The notes beneath the pieces are model-generated. The model did not search any database. It saw only the letters and a list, made by a program, of their open reading frames with translations, and was not told where the DNA came from. Shown one piece after another: positions 1-8,495 of a stretch of 26,631 bases of DNA (the first letter of the stretch is position 1; every line of letters begins with the position of its first letter). The translations under genes were made by a program, and so were the position numbers. Source of the DNA: Candidatus Poseidoniales archaeon (GTDB lineage: Archaea > Thermoplasmatota > Poseidoniia > Poseidoniales > Poseidoniaceae); contig QQSA01000001.1 of the NCBI GenBank assembly GCA_003602535.1, forward strand, positions 3,099-29,729. The letters run 5' to 3'.

Positions 1-2013
1 TCTAAGTGCGATGTTCATGATGATGAAAAGGGAAAAAGAATCATAATTCATGAAATTCCTTACCAAGTAAAGAAAGCGGATATGTTAGTACACATTGCTG
101 ATTTAGTTACCAAAGGCACAGTTATTGGAATCCGTGACATTCGTGATGAATCTTCAAAGGAAGGAATTAGAGTAGTTATTGAAGTTAAGAACAATGCCGA
201 TCCTCATGCTGTTTTGAATCAATTATTCAAATCTAGCCGGCTACAAGAGTCTTATTCAGCTAATGTAATGGGAATCTTAGATGGAAGACCTGTTCTTCTA
301 ACCCTCCCTGTAATGCTCCATACATATGTTGAACATAGAGAGCAAGTCATCGAAAGGAGAGCTAACTATGACTTGGGTAAAGCAGAAGCAAGAGCACACA
401 TTCTGGAAGGTCTCGTCAAAGCACAAGATCGGATTGATGATGTAATTGCAGTAGGTAAAGGAAGTTCCAGCAGAGAACAATTTGAATCGGTTCTACAAGG
501 AAATGAAGTATTCCCGGGTATAGCTGCATTTAGCTTTACAGAACCTCAATCTAAAGCGATAGCTGAGCGCCGATTGTACCAACTAAGTCGATTAGATGTA
601 GAGAAGGTCAAGAATGAATTTGATGAATTACAAATTAAAATTGCAGATTTGAATGACATTATTGCATCAAGAGCGAGGAGACTCGACATTCTACTTACTG
701 AAATGGATGAAATGGTGGAAAGACATGGTGATGAGCGACGCTCTTTCATCGACCCAATGCCTCTTTCAATGGACAGAGAAGATCTTATTGAGGAACGTGC
801 AATTGTGATTACACTGACAAATGACAATTACATTAGGCACCTACCTGCCGAGACTTTCAGAATGCAAAACCGTGGAGGAAAGGGCATGAAAGGTGTTCAA
901 ACTAAGAATGAAGACTTCCCTACAACCTTAATCACATGTTTCAGTAAAGATAGGTTACTAATTTTCACCAACCGTCCTGCTACAAAGAAAGATAAAGATG
1001 ACAATGAAGTACCATATATCGAAGGAAGAGTCTACGGGTTGAAAGCATGGGAAACACCTCAAGGTTCAAGGACCAGTAGAGGAAGTCACATCCGTAACAT
1101 CTTAGGATTGAAAGATGATGAACATGTAGTTTCAATTATTCCTTTGAACAAGGATTTAATCGATGAACCAGACGGACATTTCTTAGCATTTGCAACCAAA
1201 AAAGGAGTGATCAAGAAAAGCAATCTTTCCGATTATGTCAAGATTAATCGTAATGGAAAGAAAGCAATTAATCTAGCTGCAGATGATGAACTTATCACCG
1301 TTAGAAGTGGAACAGATGAACATAATGTAGTGATGGTATCCAACTTAGGAAGAGCTTGTAGATTCGACCTTTCATCCGTCAGGACTCAAGGACGTGTCTC
1401 TAGTGGAGTAAGGGGGATTAGGCTCGATACTGATGCAGCATTGGCTGGAATGATTCTAACCAACGACATTGACACTAGCGTCTTGACTCTTTCAAAACAA
1501 GGAATGGGTAAGAGAACTAGACTTGGCAAGGGCGAGAAGATCTTGACTATCAGAAATGGTGAACAACAGTTCGATGAAGATGGAGAACCTAAAACCGAAA
1601 TGGATGGATACAGAGTTACTAAGCGTGGAGGTAAGGGGGTAATTACAATGAACCTCAATGATGGAGATGTTATCTCTAGAGTGCACCAAGTTCCTGATTT
1701 AGATGACCAGTTATTCCTATTATCTGGCAAAGGTGTCGTAATACGAATTTCTGCCATTCAAACTAAAGAAACATCTGGAAGGTCTTCAAAGGGGACTCGT
1801 GTAATGGAATTGAGATCTAAGAATAAGGATTCATTCGTTGATGAATTAATTTTCAGCGCCAGAATGCCAGCTGAACTAGCAGAAGAGATCTTGACTGAGA
1901 AAAAATTAGAGGATGATTTCGATTCTATGGATACGAATGGTGATGGAGTTATCGATAAAGAAGAATTCTTAGCTGCAGCATTAGAATCGAAAATCACCCA
2001 AGAAGAAGAATGA
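1..2013 (+). CDS. gyrA: DNA gyrase subunit A, 5'-truncated by the window edge, with C-terminal EF-hand
   Basis: Subunit A of type IIA topoisomerase, which breaks and rejoins DNA and, with GyrB, introduces negative supercoils. The reading frame is open from base 1, so the start lies outside the window. Codons 1-27 encode a gyrase-like segment (HEIPYQVKKADML) continuing into IRDESSKEGIRVVIE, typical of the breakage-reunion core. About 240 N-terminal residues, including the catalytic tyrosine region, are missing. The C-terminal beta-pinwheel is present: a GyrA box QNRGGKG lies at 865-885, and a second KRGGKG repeat follows. The GyrA box points to gyrase rather than topoisomerase IV. Gyrase in euryarchaea is generally regarded as acquired from bacteria. 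The odd feature is the tail: after the pinwheel comes a canonical EF-hand loop at 1930-1965 (DTNGDGVIDKEE) and an acidic end. gyrB is not in the window. Confidence 0.95.
   Translation, partial: SKCDVHDDEKGKRIIIHEIPYQVKKADMLVHIADLVTKGTVIGIRDIRDESSKEGIRVVIEVKNNADPHAVLNQLFKSSRLQESYSANVMGILDGRPVLLTLPVMLHTYVEHREQVIERRANYDLGKAEARAHILEGLVKAQDRIDDVIAVGKGSSSREQFESVLQGNEVFPGIAAFSFTEPQSKAIAERRLYQLSRLDVEKVKNEFDELQIKIADLNDIIASRARRLDILLTEMDEMVERHGDERRSFIDPMPLSMDREDLIEERAIVITLTNDNYIRHLPAETFRMQNRGGKGMKGVQTKNEDFPTTLITCFSKDRLLIFTNRPATKKDKDDNEVPYIEGRVYGLKAWETPQGSRTSRGSHIRNILGLKDDEHVVSIIPLNKDLIDEPDGHFLAFATKKGVIKKSNLSDYVKINRNGKKAINLAADDELITVRSGTDEHNVVMVSNLGRACRFDLSSVRTQGRVSSGVRGIRLDTDAALAGMILTNDIDTSVLTLSKQGMGKRTRLGKGEKILTIRNGEQQFDEDGEPKTEMDGYRVTKRGGKGVITMNLNDGDVISRVHQVPDLDDQLFLLSGKGVVIRISAIQTKETSGRSSKGTRVMELRSKNKDSFVDELIFSARMPAELAEEILTEKKLEDDFDSMDTNGDGVIDKEEFLAAALESKITQEEE
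1930..1965 (+). other. EF-hand calcium-binding loop encoded in the gyrA tail
   Basis: The twelve codons read DTNGDGVIDKEE. All canonical EF-hand loop positions are met: D1, N3, D5, G6, I8, D9 and E12. The flanks (DDFDSM before, FLAAALE after) could form the E and F helices. Calcium binding is inferred from the motif only. It is a single hand, so pairing with another copy, for example across the gyrase dimer, would be needed for a standard EF-hand unit. Confidence 0.8.
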
Positions 2014-2062
2014 AATTTCTCCGACGGGTTCAAACGCTAAGCCCCCATCTCGCAAGCGGGGA

Positions 2063-2074
2063 GGATTGCAATCC
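2063..2074. repeat. 12-bp perfect palindrome upstream of the leuA-like gene
   Basis: GGATTGCAATCC is its own reverse complement. It sits four bases upstream of the Shine-Dalgarno AGGTGA (2078-2083) of the next gene. It could be a dimeric repressor site, but one copy in 76 bases of spacer is weak evidence. Confidence 0.3.
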
Positions 2075-2089
2075 CACAGGTGAATCACT

Positions 2090-3349
2090 ATGGATGAACA
2101 GAGCCTAATCTATGATTGGAATGTCATTGACTATGAATACAATCGTGATTCTGCGAATCATCCACATGGCGTTTGGTTTGATGATGAGACACTTAGAGAT
2201 GGCCTGCAGAGCCCAAGTGCTCTAAACCCATCGATTGATCAAAAGGTAGAGTTATTGAGTTACATGGAAAGACTTGGAATCCAAAAGGTAGACCTAGGAC
2301 TTCCAGGAGCTGGACCATTCCACCTAGAGCACATTGATGCAATGCTCAACCATATCAAAGAAAATGACTACCAAATTCGCCCTGGGGCAGCAGTTAGAAC
2401 TCTGATGAATGATATTGAACCATTGGTTGATTTACAATCACGACATGAAATGGAGATTCAAGCTAGTGCTTTCTTAGGAACAAGCCCAATTAGGCAGTTT
2501 ACCGAAGGTTGGACTATGGAAAAATTAGTTTCAACTATGGAAAAAGCAGTATCATTTGCAGTAGAGAACGATGTTCCAGTAATGTTTGTTACCGAAGATA
2601 CTACTAGATCTAAACCTGAAGATGTAAAGCTAATTTATCAAAGGGCTATGGATTTAGGAGTTAGAAGATTGTGTGTTTGTGATACTTGTGGACACGTCAC
2701 TCCTAATGGAGTAAAGAAATTGCTTTCATTCATTGATGAAGAAGTCATCAAAGATGGAGGTTATCAGCGTCGAGATATCGAAGTTAACTGGCATGGACAT
2801 CAAGACAGAGGCTTAGGTGTGGCAAACAACATTGCCGCTGTTGAAGCAGGAGCCGATGTTATTCACGGCACTGCATTAGGTGTTGGTGAAAGGGCTGGAA
2901 ATGCCCCTCTTGATCAAACGCTGGTTAACCTATCATTGATGGGAGTAATTGATAATGATCTATCTCTTCTAAATGATTATGTGAAAAAGGCAAATGAGTA
3001 CATCAAAGTACCACTGCCTAGAAATTACCCAGTGTTTGGAAAAGATGCTTTCGAAACTGGCACAGGAGTACATGCTAGTGCTGTAATCAAAGCGATTAGA
3101 AAGGGCGACATGTGGCTTGCAGACAGAGTTTACAGTGGAGTGCCTGCTGGAGACTTTGGACTAGAGCAAGTCATCAGAATTGGCCATATGTCTGGCCGAT
3201 CAAATATCATTCATTGGCTAGAAAGTAGGAACATTGAACCAACTGACGATTTAGTAGCTCACTTGTTTGAAGTTGCTAAGAGTCAACCTAGAAATATGGA
3301 AGATGAAGAAGTTACAAAGGCTGTTGAAGAATTCAATAAGCAATCATGA
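2090..3349 (+). CDS. LeuA/HMG-CoA-lyase family acyltransferase (2-isopropylmalate/citramalate/homocitrate synthase-like)
   Basis: A TIM-barrel enzyme of the pyruvate carboxyltransferase (HMGL-like) family, which joins acetyl-CoA to a 2-oxoacid. The family signature DETLRDGLQ is at residues 32-40, the metal-binding HGH at residues 235-237, and the second signature GVGERAGNAPL follows. The region after FETGTGVHASAVIKA resembles the post-barrel subdomain of isopropylmalate synthases. At 419 residues it lacks the C-terminal LeuA allosteric domain of full-length enzymes (usually about 500 or more), so classic leucine feedback is unlikely. The start is ATG 2090 with AGGTGA at 2078-2083. No leuB, leuC or leuD lies nearby, so the substrate cannot be set by context: isopropylmalate, citramalate and homocitrate synthase are all possible. 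Its stop overlaps the stop of the convergent gene. Confidence 0.85.
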   Translation: MDEQSLIYDWNVIDYEYNRDSANHPHGVWFDDETLRDGLQSPSALNPSIDQKVELLSYMERLGIQKVDLGLPGAGPFHLEHIDAMLNHIKENDYQIRPGAAVRTLMNDIEPLVDLQSRHEMEIQASAFLGTSPIRQFTEGWTMEKLVSTMEKAVSFAVENDVPVMFVTEDTTRSKPEDVKLIYQRAMDLGVRRLCVCDTCGHVTPNGVKKLLSFIDEEVIKDGGYQRRDIEVNWHGHQDRGLGVANNIAAVEAGADVIHGTALGVGERAGNAPLDQTLVNLSLMGVIDNDLSLLNDYVKKANEYIKVPLPRNYPVFGKDAFETGTGVHASAVIKAIRKGDMWLADRVYSGVPAGDFGLEQVIRIGHMSGRSNIIHWLESRNIEPTDDLVAHLFEVAKSQPRNMEDEEVTKAVEEFNKQS

Positions 3350-4642
3350 ATCTGCTTCTTCTTGTTCTGTTTCTTCAGCATTGATTGGATTCCATTCGGC
3401 ATCTACTGATCCTCCCGACCATTCACCCTTGACATCTATCTCTACCATTTCATCCTCTTCTTCTCGCCAAATTGCTTCTCCTTGACTACCGTTCACAATT
3501 AAAATTCCACGGGAATCAACTTGGGTGCGAAGTAAATCTATATGTTTAGAAATTGGCAGGAAATGTCCTACTGGAGTACCTGCTGTTACGAAAGGATTGG
3601 TTGCGGTACAAATCAACAATCCATCATCTGGAGCAACAATATCCACGGATAAACCCGGAGAACCAGGGTCGGAAATTGTTGCAAGAACATCGCCTTTCTC
3701 AACAACACTTCCTGGACTGACGAACATATCCAAAAGTCCGCCTTCGCCTGCTCTCAACCAGGTCGATCCTCCTGCATTAAGTCTGAATCTAGGTCTACTG
3801 GGATTTTTAGGAATCACTTTCAATGCGCGAAGAACATTCAAGCAACCATGAACTGCGACTTTCACTGATGCCTGATCAAGCCAATTTGCTCCGCCGCCTT
3901 CATATGTAATTGCTGCAATATCCATTTCATTGGCAATTCTACGAAGACTTCCTTTTGGAGGTCTACTGTCAAGTATCACCTCAATTCCAAAAGCCTTAGC
4001 CAACAAATTAGATTCGGGATGGGATAAATCACCGCGTATTTGCGGCATATTAGATCGTCCAGATGCAGCACTATGCAGGTCAATAATTACATCTGAATCT
4101 TCAATCAATTTTTTCCTGACACGATAAGCAACTCGGGAAGTTGTATTCCCCTTGGCTTTACCGGGGAAGGCTCTGTTTAGATCTCTACCATCAGGGAAAT
4201 ATCGTGACTTAGCACGATATCCTGGCATGTTTAGAACGGGCACTATTCTTACAGTTCCAGCCATGGAAGTTGGGTCGAGTGCACCCTCAGGTCCTGTGAA
4301 AATTGAAGATAGAAGATTAGTACATGCACTTGGGCCTGTCAATTCATCACCGTGAGTGCCACCGATTATCGTTACCACTGGTCCGGGTCTAACACCATGG
4401 AAAACAGTAACAGGTATTGGCCAAGAATCACCCATGTCGACATCCAATAATGGTAACTTGATGGTTCGCATCTCACCAGGTTTGATTCGTTTACGTAAGA
4501 AACGAGTAACTTCCCAATCTGAAGATCTGTCCCATTCTGGTCTGTCTTCTGATTCGTGTTCCTGAAGAGCTTTTTTAATCGCTAAACGTCTTGTTTTAGG
4601 GAGTTCATGAGCGACTCTTACCGTCCTCTTCTTCCCCGCCAT
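3344..4642 (-). CDS. succinylglutamate desuccinylase/aspartoacylase family zinc hydrolase (M14-like)
   Basis: A putative zinc amidohydrolase of the AstE/AspA branch of the M14 carboxypeptidase fold. Metal ligands are visible: H97 and E100 in GGTHGDE, and H190 in IDLHSAASG. DGRDLNRAFPG (151-161) matches the substrate-binding loop, and ITYEGGG near E248 fits the catalytic glutamate. Residues from about 270 to 375 look like the C-terminal beta-barrel subdomain, with a lipoyl-like stretch (SVVEKGDVLATISDPG). Extra parts are a basic N-terminal leader of about 55 residues and an acidic C-terminal tail. Family members remove acyl groups from N-acyl amino acids, or trim peptides or glutamate tails. 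Nothing here fixes the substrate, and no arginine-catabolism genes are nearby. The stop shares the palindrome TCATGA with the convergent gene. Confidence 0.8.
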   Translation of the reverse strand: MAGKKRTVRVAHELPKTRRLAIKKALQEHESEDRPEWDRSSDWEVTRFLRKRIKPGEMRTIKLPLLDVDMGDSWPIPVTVFHGVRPGPVVTIIGGTHGDELTGPSACTNLLSSIFTGPEGALDPTSMAGTVRIVPVLNMPGYRAKSRYFPDGRDLNRAFPGKAKGNTTSRVAYRVRKKLIEDSDVIIDLHSAASGRSNMPQIRGDLSHPESNLLAKAFGIEVILDSRPPKGSLRRIANEMDIAAITYEGGGANWLDQASVKVAVHGCLNVLRALKVIPKNPSRPRFRLNAGGSTWLRAGEGGLLDMFVSPGSVVEKGDVLATISDPGSPGLSVDIVAPDDGLLICTATNPFVTAGTPVGHFLPISKHIDLLRTQVDSRGILIVNGSQGEAIWREEEDEMVEIDVKGEWSGGSVDAEWNPINAEETEQEEADS

Positions 4643-4719
4643 GCTGGGCCATTAATCGATGTATCATCAAGGTGATGGATACAGGATAAACAAATCAACC
4701 GTCTATTACTTCCACAACC

Positions 4720-5184
4720 ATGGGAGAAGGAGTTCAACGACAGTATGCCCCCACTTCGATTTGTTTTGGTTGTGGTCCTGCTAACCCGAAAGGTTTGCAA
4801 ATCGATTCATATCGATGTAAAGAAGGATTGGAAATGCGATTTACTCCATCAGAAGAACACCAGGCATTTCCTGGAATGATAAATGGAGGGATAATTGGAA
4901 GTATTCTAGATTGTCACGGCAACTGGGCAGCAGCTATTGCATTAATGGATGCCTCCGGTGCCGACGAACCTCCATGCACAGTTACTGCAAATTACAGTAT
5001 ATCTTTGCGAAGGCCTACTCCTGCGAGTACTGAATTACACATATTGGCAGAGATCGATGAATTGTTTGAAGATAGAGCTAATGTAAAAATGACATTATCT
5101 GCTGATGGCAAGATATGTGCAACGGGAAAGGGTCTTTTTGTTGCAGTTAAAGAAGGACATCCTGCCTATCATCGGTGGTCATGA
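4720..5184 (+). CDS. PaaI-like hotdog-fold thioesterase
   Basis: A 154-residue single-domain hotdog protein likely to hydrolyse acyl-CoA thioesters. The N-terminal motif CFGCGPANPKGL at about residues 16-27 is typical of the THEM4/PaaI-like subset. The central helix entry (FPGMINGGIIGSILDCHGNWA) matches the hotdog helix, where the family usually carries HGG; here the segment reads INGG. The beta-sheet segment after TVTANYSISLRRPTP is also typical. It is divergent from the aspartoacylase-like gene across a 77-base spacer. The next gene starts immediately after the TGA, which indicates co-transcription with the SprT-like gene. The acyl substrate is unknown. Confidence 0.82.
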   Translation: MGEGVQRQYAPTSICFGCGPANPKGLQIDSYRCKEGLEMRFTPSEEHQAFPGMINGGIIGSILDCHGNWAAAIALMDASGADEPPCTVTANYSISLRRPTPASTELHILAEIDELFEDRANVKMTLSADGKICATGKGLFVAVKEGHPAYHRWS

Positions 5185-5724
5185 ATGGCTAAACCATCTA
5201 CCTCTCAATCGATTGAATTAAATTCACTTAGAGATTTTGTAATCGAGGTTATGGATTCGATGGAAATTTGGAGTAAAGATAAACTTACTAGCCTTACTGA
5301 GATAGATTTAGGTGTATTAAGAAAGAATGCTACTCAAAGACATGGAGTTACACGATGGAAGAAAGGTGTCTTGAAACCGAGTGTCCCAGAACAAGTAGAA
5401 GTTATTGATCTACACCCTAGATTATTATCTGAAAAATGGAAACCATATGCTGCATGGGTAATGCATCATGAATTTGTTCACGCACTAGGCTATACTGCAC
5501 ATGATTCTACATTCCGATCTCTTGAGAGTTTATGGCCTAGTGAAAAATCATCGCAGATGGGTTCGGAATTCACTGAAATGCTTCGCAAAGAGAAAGCTAG
5601 TTGGCTATGGGTATGTAGTACATGCAACAAGGAATATCCCAGACAGAAAGCAAGCAGAGGGAGGTATCTCTGCAGAATTTGTAGAACAGTGTTACAAGAC
5701 ATACCCAACAAAGCGTCACAGTGA
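5185..5724 (+). CDS. SprT-like zinc metalloprotease with C-terminal zinc ribbon
   Basis: A 179-residue SprT/Spartan-type zincin. The active-site motif HEFVH spans residues 95-99 (H95, E96, H99), and a third candidate ligand is H106 in TAHDSTF. The following DSTFRSLESLWP matches the conserved SprT segment. A zinc ribbon follows with C144-x2-C147 and C163-x2-C166. Eukaryotic Spartan cleaves DNA-protein crosslinks; the function of archaeal SprT proteins is less certain, so a repair role is inference. It starts directly after the thioesterase stop, with no spacer, so translation is probably coupled. No signal peptide is seen, so it should act in the cytoplasm. Confidence 0.85.
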   Translation: MAKPSTSQSIELNSLRDFVIEVMDSMEIWSKDKLTSLTEIDLGVLRKNATQRHGVTRWKKGVLKPSVPEQVEVIDLHPRLLSEKWKPYAAWVMHHEFVHALGYTAHDSTFRSLESLWPSEKSSQMGSEFTEMLRKEKASWLWVCSTCNKEYPRQKASRGRYLCRICRTVLQDIPNKASQ

Positions 5725-5750
5725 TTAGGAACATTTCCTGACAAGAACCC

Positions 5751-7769
5751 ATGCGGAGGCTCTTAGCAATCTTGTTACTCTGCTTGATTTGCAGTCCTGT
5801 TTCAATGGCCGCAATAGATTCTGATGAAGGAGGAGGAGAACTTTGGTTCTCTTGCAATAATATCGATGATTGTACATTAACAGAGTTCCATACAGGAGAA
5901 GAAAACATTCAGGGAACCATTAATTCAGCAACTCCAGTATCTCCTGAAACCGTATTCATCGAATTACCAATGCACCCAAAGCAAAGTGAAATCGCTTTAA
6001 TTCCCGATGTAATCGATGAACTACAGGTCGATTTGAGATACCAAGATGATATTATTGGTTTATCAAGACCAGATCTAAAGGTTACAATAATCATTGCTCA
6101 ATCTACTACAGTGATTGAGTTTGAAGGAGATTCTAACCCTACAGATGGTATTTCTGGACCACATTATGCCGAGGATGAACCGATCGAAAGTGGTGGAAAT
6201 CGTTTACTCTGGCCTGAAGAAGAAATCAAAATATTACTACAATTTGAAGTTGAAAGACCTGGAACTTGGCAATTAAACCTACGTGGATCTTCATTCATGA
6301 AACTTGATATTTTGTGGTCAGAGAATGTCGAAGAAAGGGATGTTGACGAACCGTCCTCAGATAGCTCACCTCGATCAACTGAGTTTGAATCAAATCATTA
6401 TGGAGCACTTGTTGAAGATGACAGAGATTGTTGGACATTTGAGGTAAGTAATCATGAAATTTTACGAATTACATTTGTCTGGGAAACAGTTCCATCAGAA
6501 ATTGAGCAATCTCATGGACAACCAGACTTAATATTGCCAGATCGTAGAATGGCACCTACTCCTGATTTGACTTCAGAGATAACAAACGGTGAAACAAGAC
6601 TAACATGGCAATGGAGAGCTTTGCCAGTAGGCGAATATGACATGTGCATCGGTGGTAGATTGAATGCATTTCAACCATACCAATGGGCTGGTTTAATCGC
6701 ATTCGAAGGATTAGGTCCTACCTCACCAGAAGATTTTGATTATTCATCATGGGAATGGGAAGGCCTAGGTATGAAAGGAGATGAAAGTAGATCACAAGAT
6801 ATTGATTCTGCATCGGGCACAATGGTGCTAATTCTATCACTTGCGATATTAGTGGGCTTATTTATAGAAATTAAACAAGACACGACATCTAAGCCCATTA
6901 GATATGGATTATTCGTCCCGGGTGTACTAATTTTGATTATAGGCGGGATAGTATCTCCACTCTGGGCAGTAAGTAGTGAAATGCAATCATCTGATGAAAT
7001 GAGTCTTGATGAACTAATTGATACTAGATTGGATCAGTTATGGCACGCCTCACATCCAGCAACTCCTCCTTCTTCTAGAGCATTACATGTTGGTTCAACA
7101 TTTGGTATGCTGGATGGCGAAACACTGTCTGTGCGATTAGAAACTGATTCTGTATGGCAATTGGATGATGGACGTTGGCAACTACATATTCCTGAAATTT
7201 ACGAATTGGATTTAGAATCTCTAATTTTCGCAAAAGTAGCAGATAAGAGTACATCTAGTCCTACAGATCAGCTATTGGATTCACATTCAAGAACATTCAT
7301 CCTTCTGGCAGCAAGGACTCTAATACTGGATTTACTAATGTTAGAAGCATTACTAGTAGTTGATGAAATTCCTGATTCAAATGTAATTCATTTCAAAACT
7401 GAAATGGTGACATCTGGTAGTCTAGGTTTAGTCCAAGACCCGTCTTGGGGTACTAGGCCTGCTGATATCTCAGAAGGCAGGTGGAGACAAATGCAAGATA
7501 ATCTCTACCCTAGCTTAATCTCAATCACTATGCTTGATGGATTAGAAGATGATTTAGAGTTCAGAATAGAGGTGAGCAATGACATAAGTCACAACTTGCT
7601 ATATTCTACTGAATCTGTTCAACCTTCGGCTCCACTAATTGAATCACAACACTTGTGGGTCATAACAGGTATTACTCTGGCTCTGATCGGTATAATCGCT
7701 GAAAACCGTAGAAGGAAGAAAGCGAAACAAATCCTAAGTCAAATGGTTTCAGACAATATTTGGAATTAA
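5751..7769 (+). CDS. exported membrane-anchored protein of unknown function
   Basis: A 672-residue protein that I do not recognise. It starts with a Sec-type signal peptide (RRLLAILLLCLICSPVSMA). An extracellular region to about residue 350 follows, rich in beta-forming, Trp, Asp and Glu residues, with cysteines that could pair (SCNNIDDC; DRDCW with YDMC). The part around residues 215-310 (EDDRDCWTFEVSN, then YDMCIGG) loosely resembles pre-peptidase C-terminal (PPC) beta-sandwich domains. Two hydrophobic segments at about 355-374 and 384-405 are likely membrane spans. A second soluble region follows, then a last span at about 634-652 and a short basic tail (ENRRRKKAKQ) that is likely cytoplasmic. 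The gene follows the SprT gene by 26 bases. A role at the cell surface is inferred from topology only. Confidence 0.75.
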   Translation: MRRLLAILLLCLICSPVSMAAIDSDEGGGELWFSCNNIDDCTLTEFHTGEENIQGTINSATPVSPETVFIELPMHPKQSEIALIPDVIDELQVDLRYQDDIIGLSRPDLKVTIIIAQSTTVIEFEGDSNPTDGISGPHYAEDEPIESGGNRLLWPEEEIKILLQFEVERPGTWQLNLRGSSFMKLDILWSENVEERDVDEPSSDSSPRSTEFESNHYGALVEDDRDCWTFEVSNHEILRITFVWETVPSEIEQSHGQPDLILPDRRMAPTPDLTSEITNGETRLTWQWRALPVGEYDMCIGGRLNAFQPYQWAGLIAFEGLGPTSPEDFDYSSWEWEGLGMKGDESRSQDIDSASGTMVLILSLAILVGLFIEIKQDTTSKPIRYGLFVPGVLILIIGGIVSPLWAVSSEMQSSDEMSLDELIDTRLDQLWHASHPATPPSSRALHVGSTFGMLDGETLSVRLETDSVWQLDDGRWQLHIPEIYELDLESLIFAKVADKSTSSPTDQLLDSHSRTFILLAARTLILDLLMLEALLVVDEIPDSNVIHFKTEMVTSGSLGLVQDPSWGTRPADISEGRWRQMQDNLYPSLISITMLDGLEDDLEFRIEVSNDISHNLLYSTESVQPSAPLIESQHLWVITGITLALIGIIAENRRRKKAKQILSQMVSDNIWN

Positions 7770-8411
7770 TTATTCATCCAATGATTGTAGAATCTTTTCT
7801 ACTTCGGATGAGATTTCACCACTGTCAAGGGCCTTGGAAAGTTTGGTTCTCTTTGCCTTGGAAAGACTACTTGCTGCCTCATCGATCATCTTTCTCTCTT
7901 CATCGCTGACTTTACCATCTGCTAGTGCTGACTTTACTGCGCCTCTAACGGCCATCTTAGCAGCGTCTTCATCGCTAATTCCTAGGGCTTCTTGAATTGT
8001 CTTCAATTCTGCAAGCTCTTTTTCGGTGATTACACCATCTGAATATGCATTTTCATATTCCTTTAGTAAGAACTCAGCATATGCATTCGGATTAAGGATG
8101 ACATCTCTGATTAGTCCATAGTCAACTGAACCTTGTTTGGAACCCATTTCGAGAAGTACGATCGATTTGCGTACTTCTTTAATGGCCATATCTTTCAAAC
8201 CGTGAGCAATCCAAACAAGTCCTGATATCGAAACTGCGGCTGCGAACCATCTCATCACATCAGGATCGACCAAATTTCCTGGAGAAATCAATTGGAATAT
8301 GCCTATTACAGCCATAATTGAACCACAAATTACCTCAAACCAGTCATTCAAATCCGGTTCATCATCAAAGACTGAAAGTCTCTCATTGACCATGGTGTCG
8401 TCGCCGCTCAT
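7770..8411 (-). CDS. membrane protein with C-terminal TerB-like domain
   Basis: The protein has two hydrophobic segments at about residues 24-42 and 53-72, followed by a helical region with two acidic repeats, SDGVITEKELAEL and ADGKVSDEERKMI, at about 122-180. These resemble the paired metal-binding helices of TerB/tellurite-resistance-like domains. The frame stays open to 8525, but that would overlap the hel308 start. The internal ATG at 8411 (MSGDDTMVNERL) leaves an 84-base divergent spacer and is preferred; ATG 8393 is a further option. No other ter genes are present, so tellurite resistance should not be assumed. The stop abuts the convergent 672-residue gene. The family call is by motif resemblance. 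Confidence 0.7.
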   Translation of the reverse strand: MSGDDTMVNERLSVFDDEPDLNDWFEVICGSIMAVIGIFQLISPGNLVDPDVMRWFAAAVSISGLVWIAHGLKDMAIKEVRKSIVLLEMGSKQGSVDYGLIRDVILNPNAYAEFLLKEYENAYSDGVITEKELAELKTIQEALGISDEDAAKMAVRGAVKSALADGKVSDEERKMIDEAASSLSKAKRTKLSKALDSGEISSEVEKILQSLDE

Positions 8412-8495
8412 GGAAGGGCCACATCCACGATAGAACTTAGGTATGTCGGCGAATGAATCGCTTACCTTTTGGACTATTGACCACCACTTGGCACC

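Noticed and set aside
2014..2089. tRNA-like T-loop sequence (GGGTTCAAACGC) and CCCC/GGGG pairing after gyrA
   Set aside because: No acceptor stem, anticodon arm or D arm can be drawn in the 76-base spacer, and the stem is only four pairs.
4618..4800. Minus-strand frame of 60 codons across the divergent spacer
   Set aside because: It overlaps the starts of both the aspartoacylase-like and thioesterase genes in a different frame and lacks a ribosome site.
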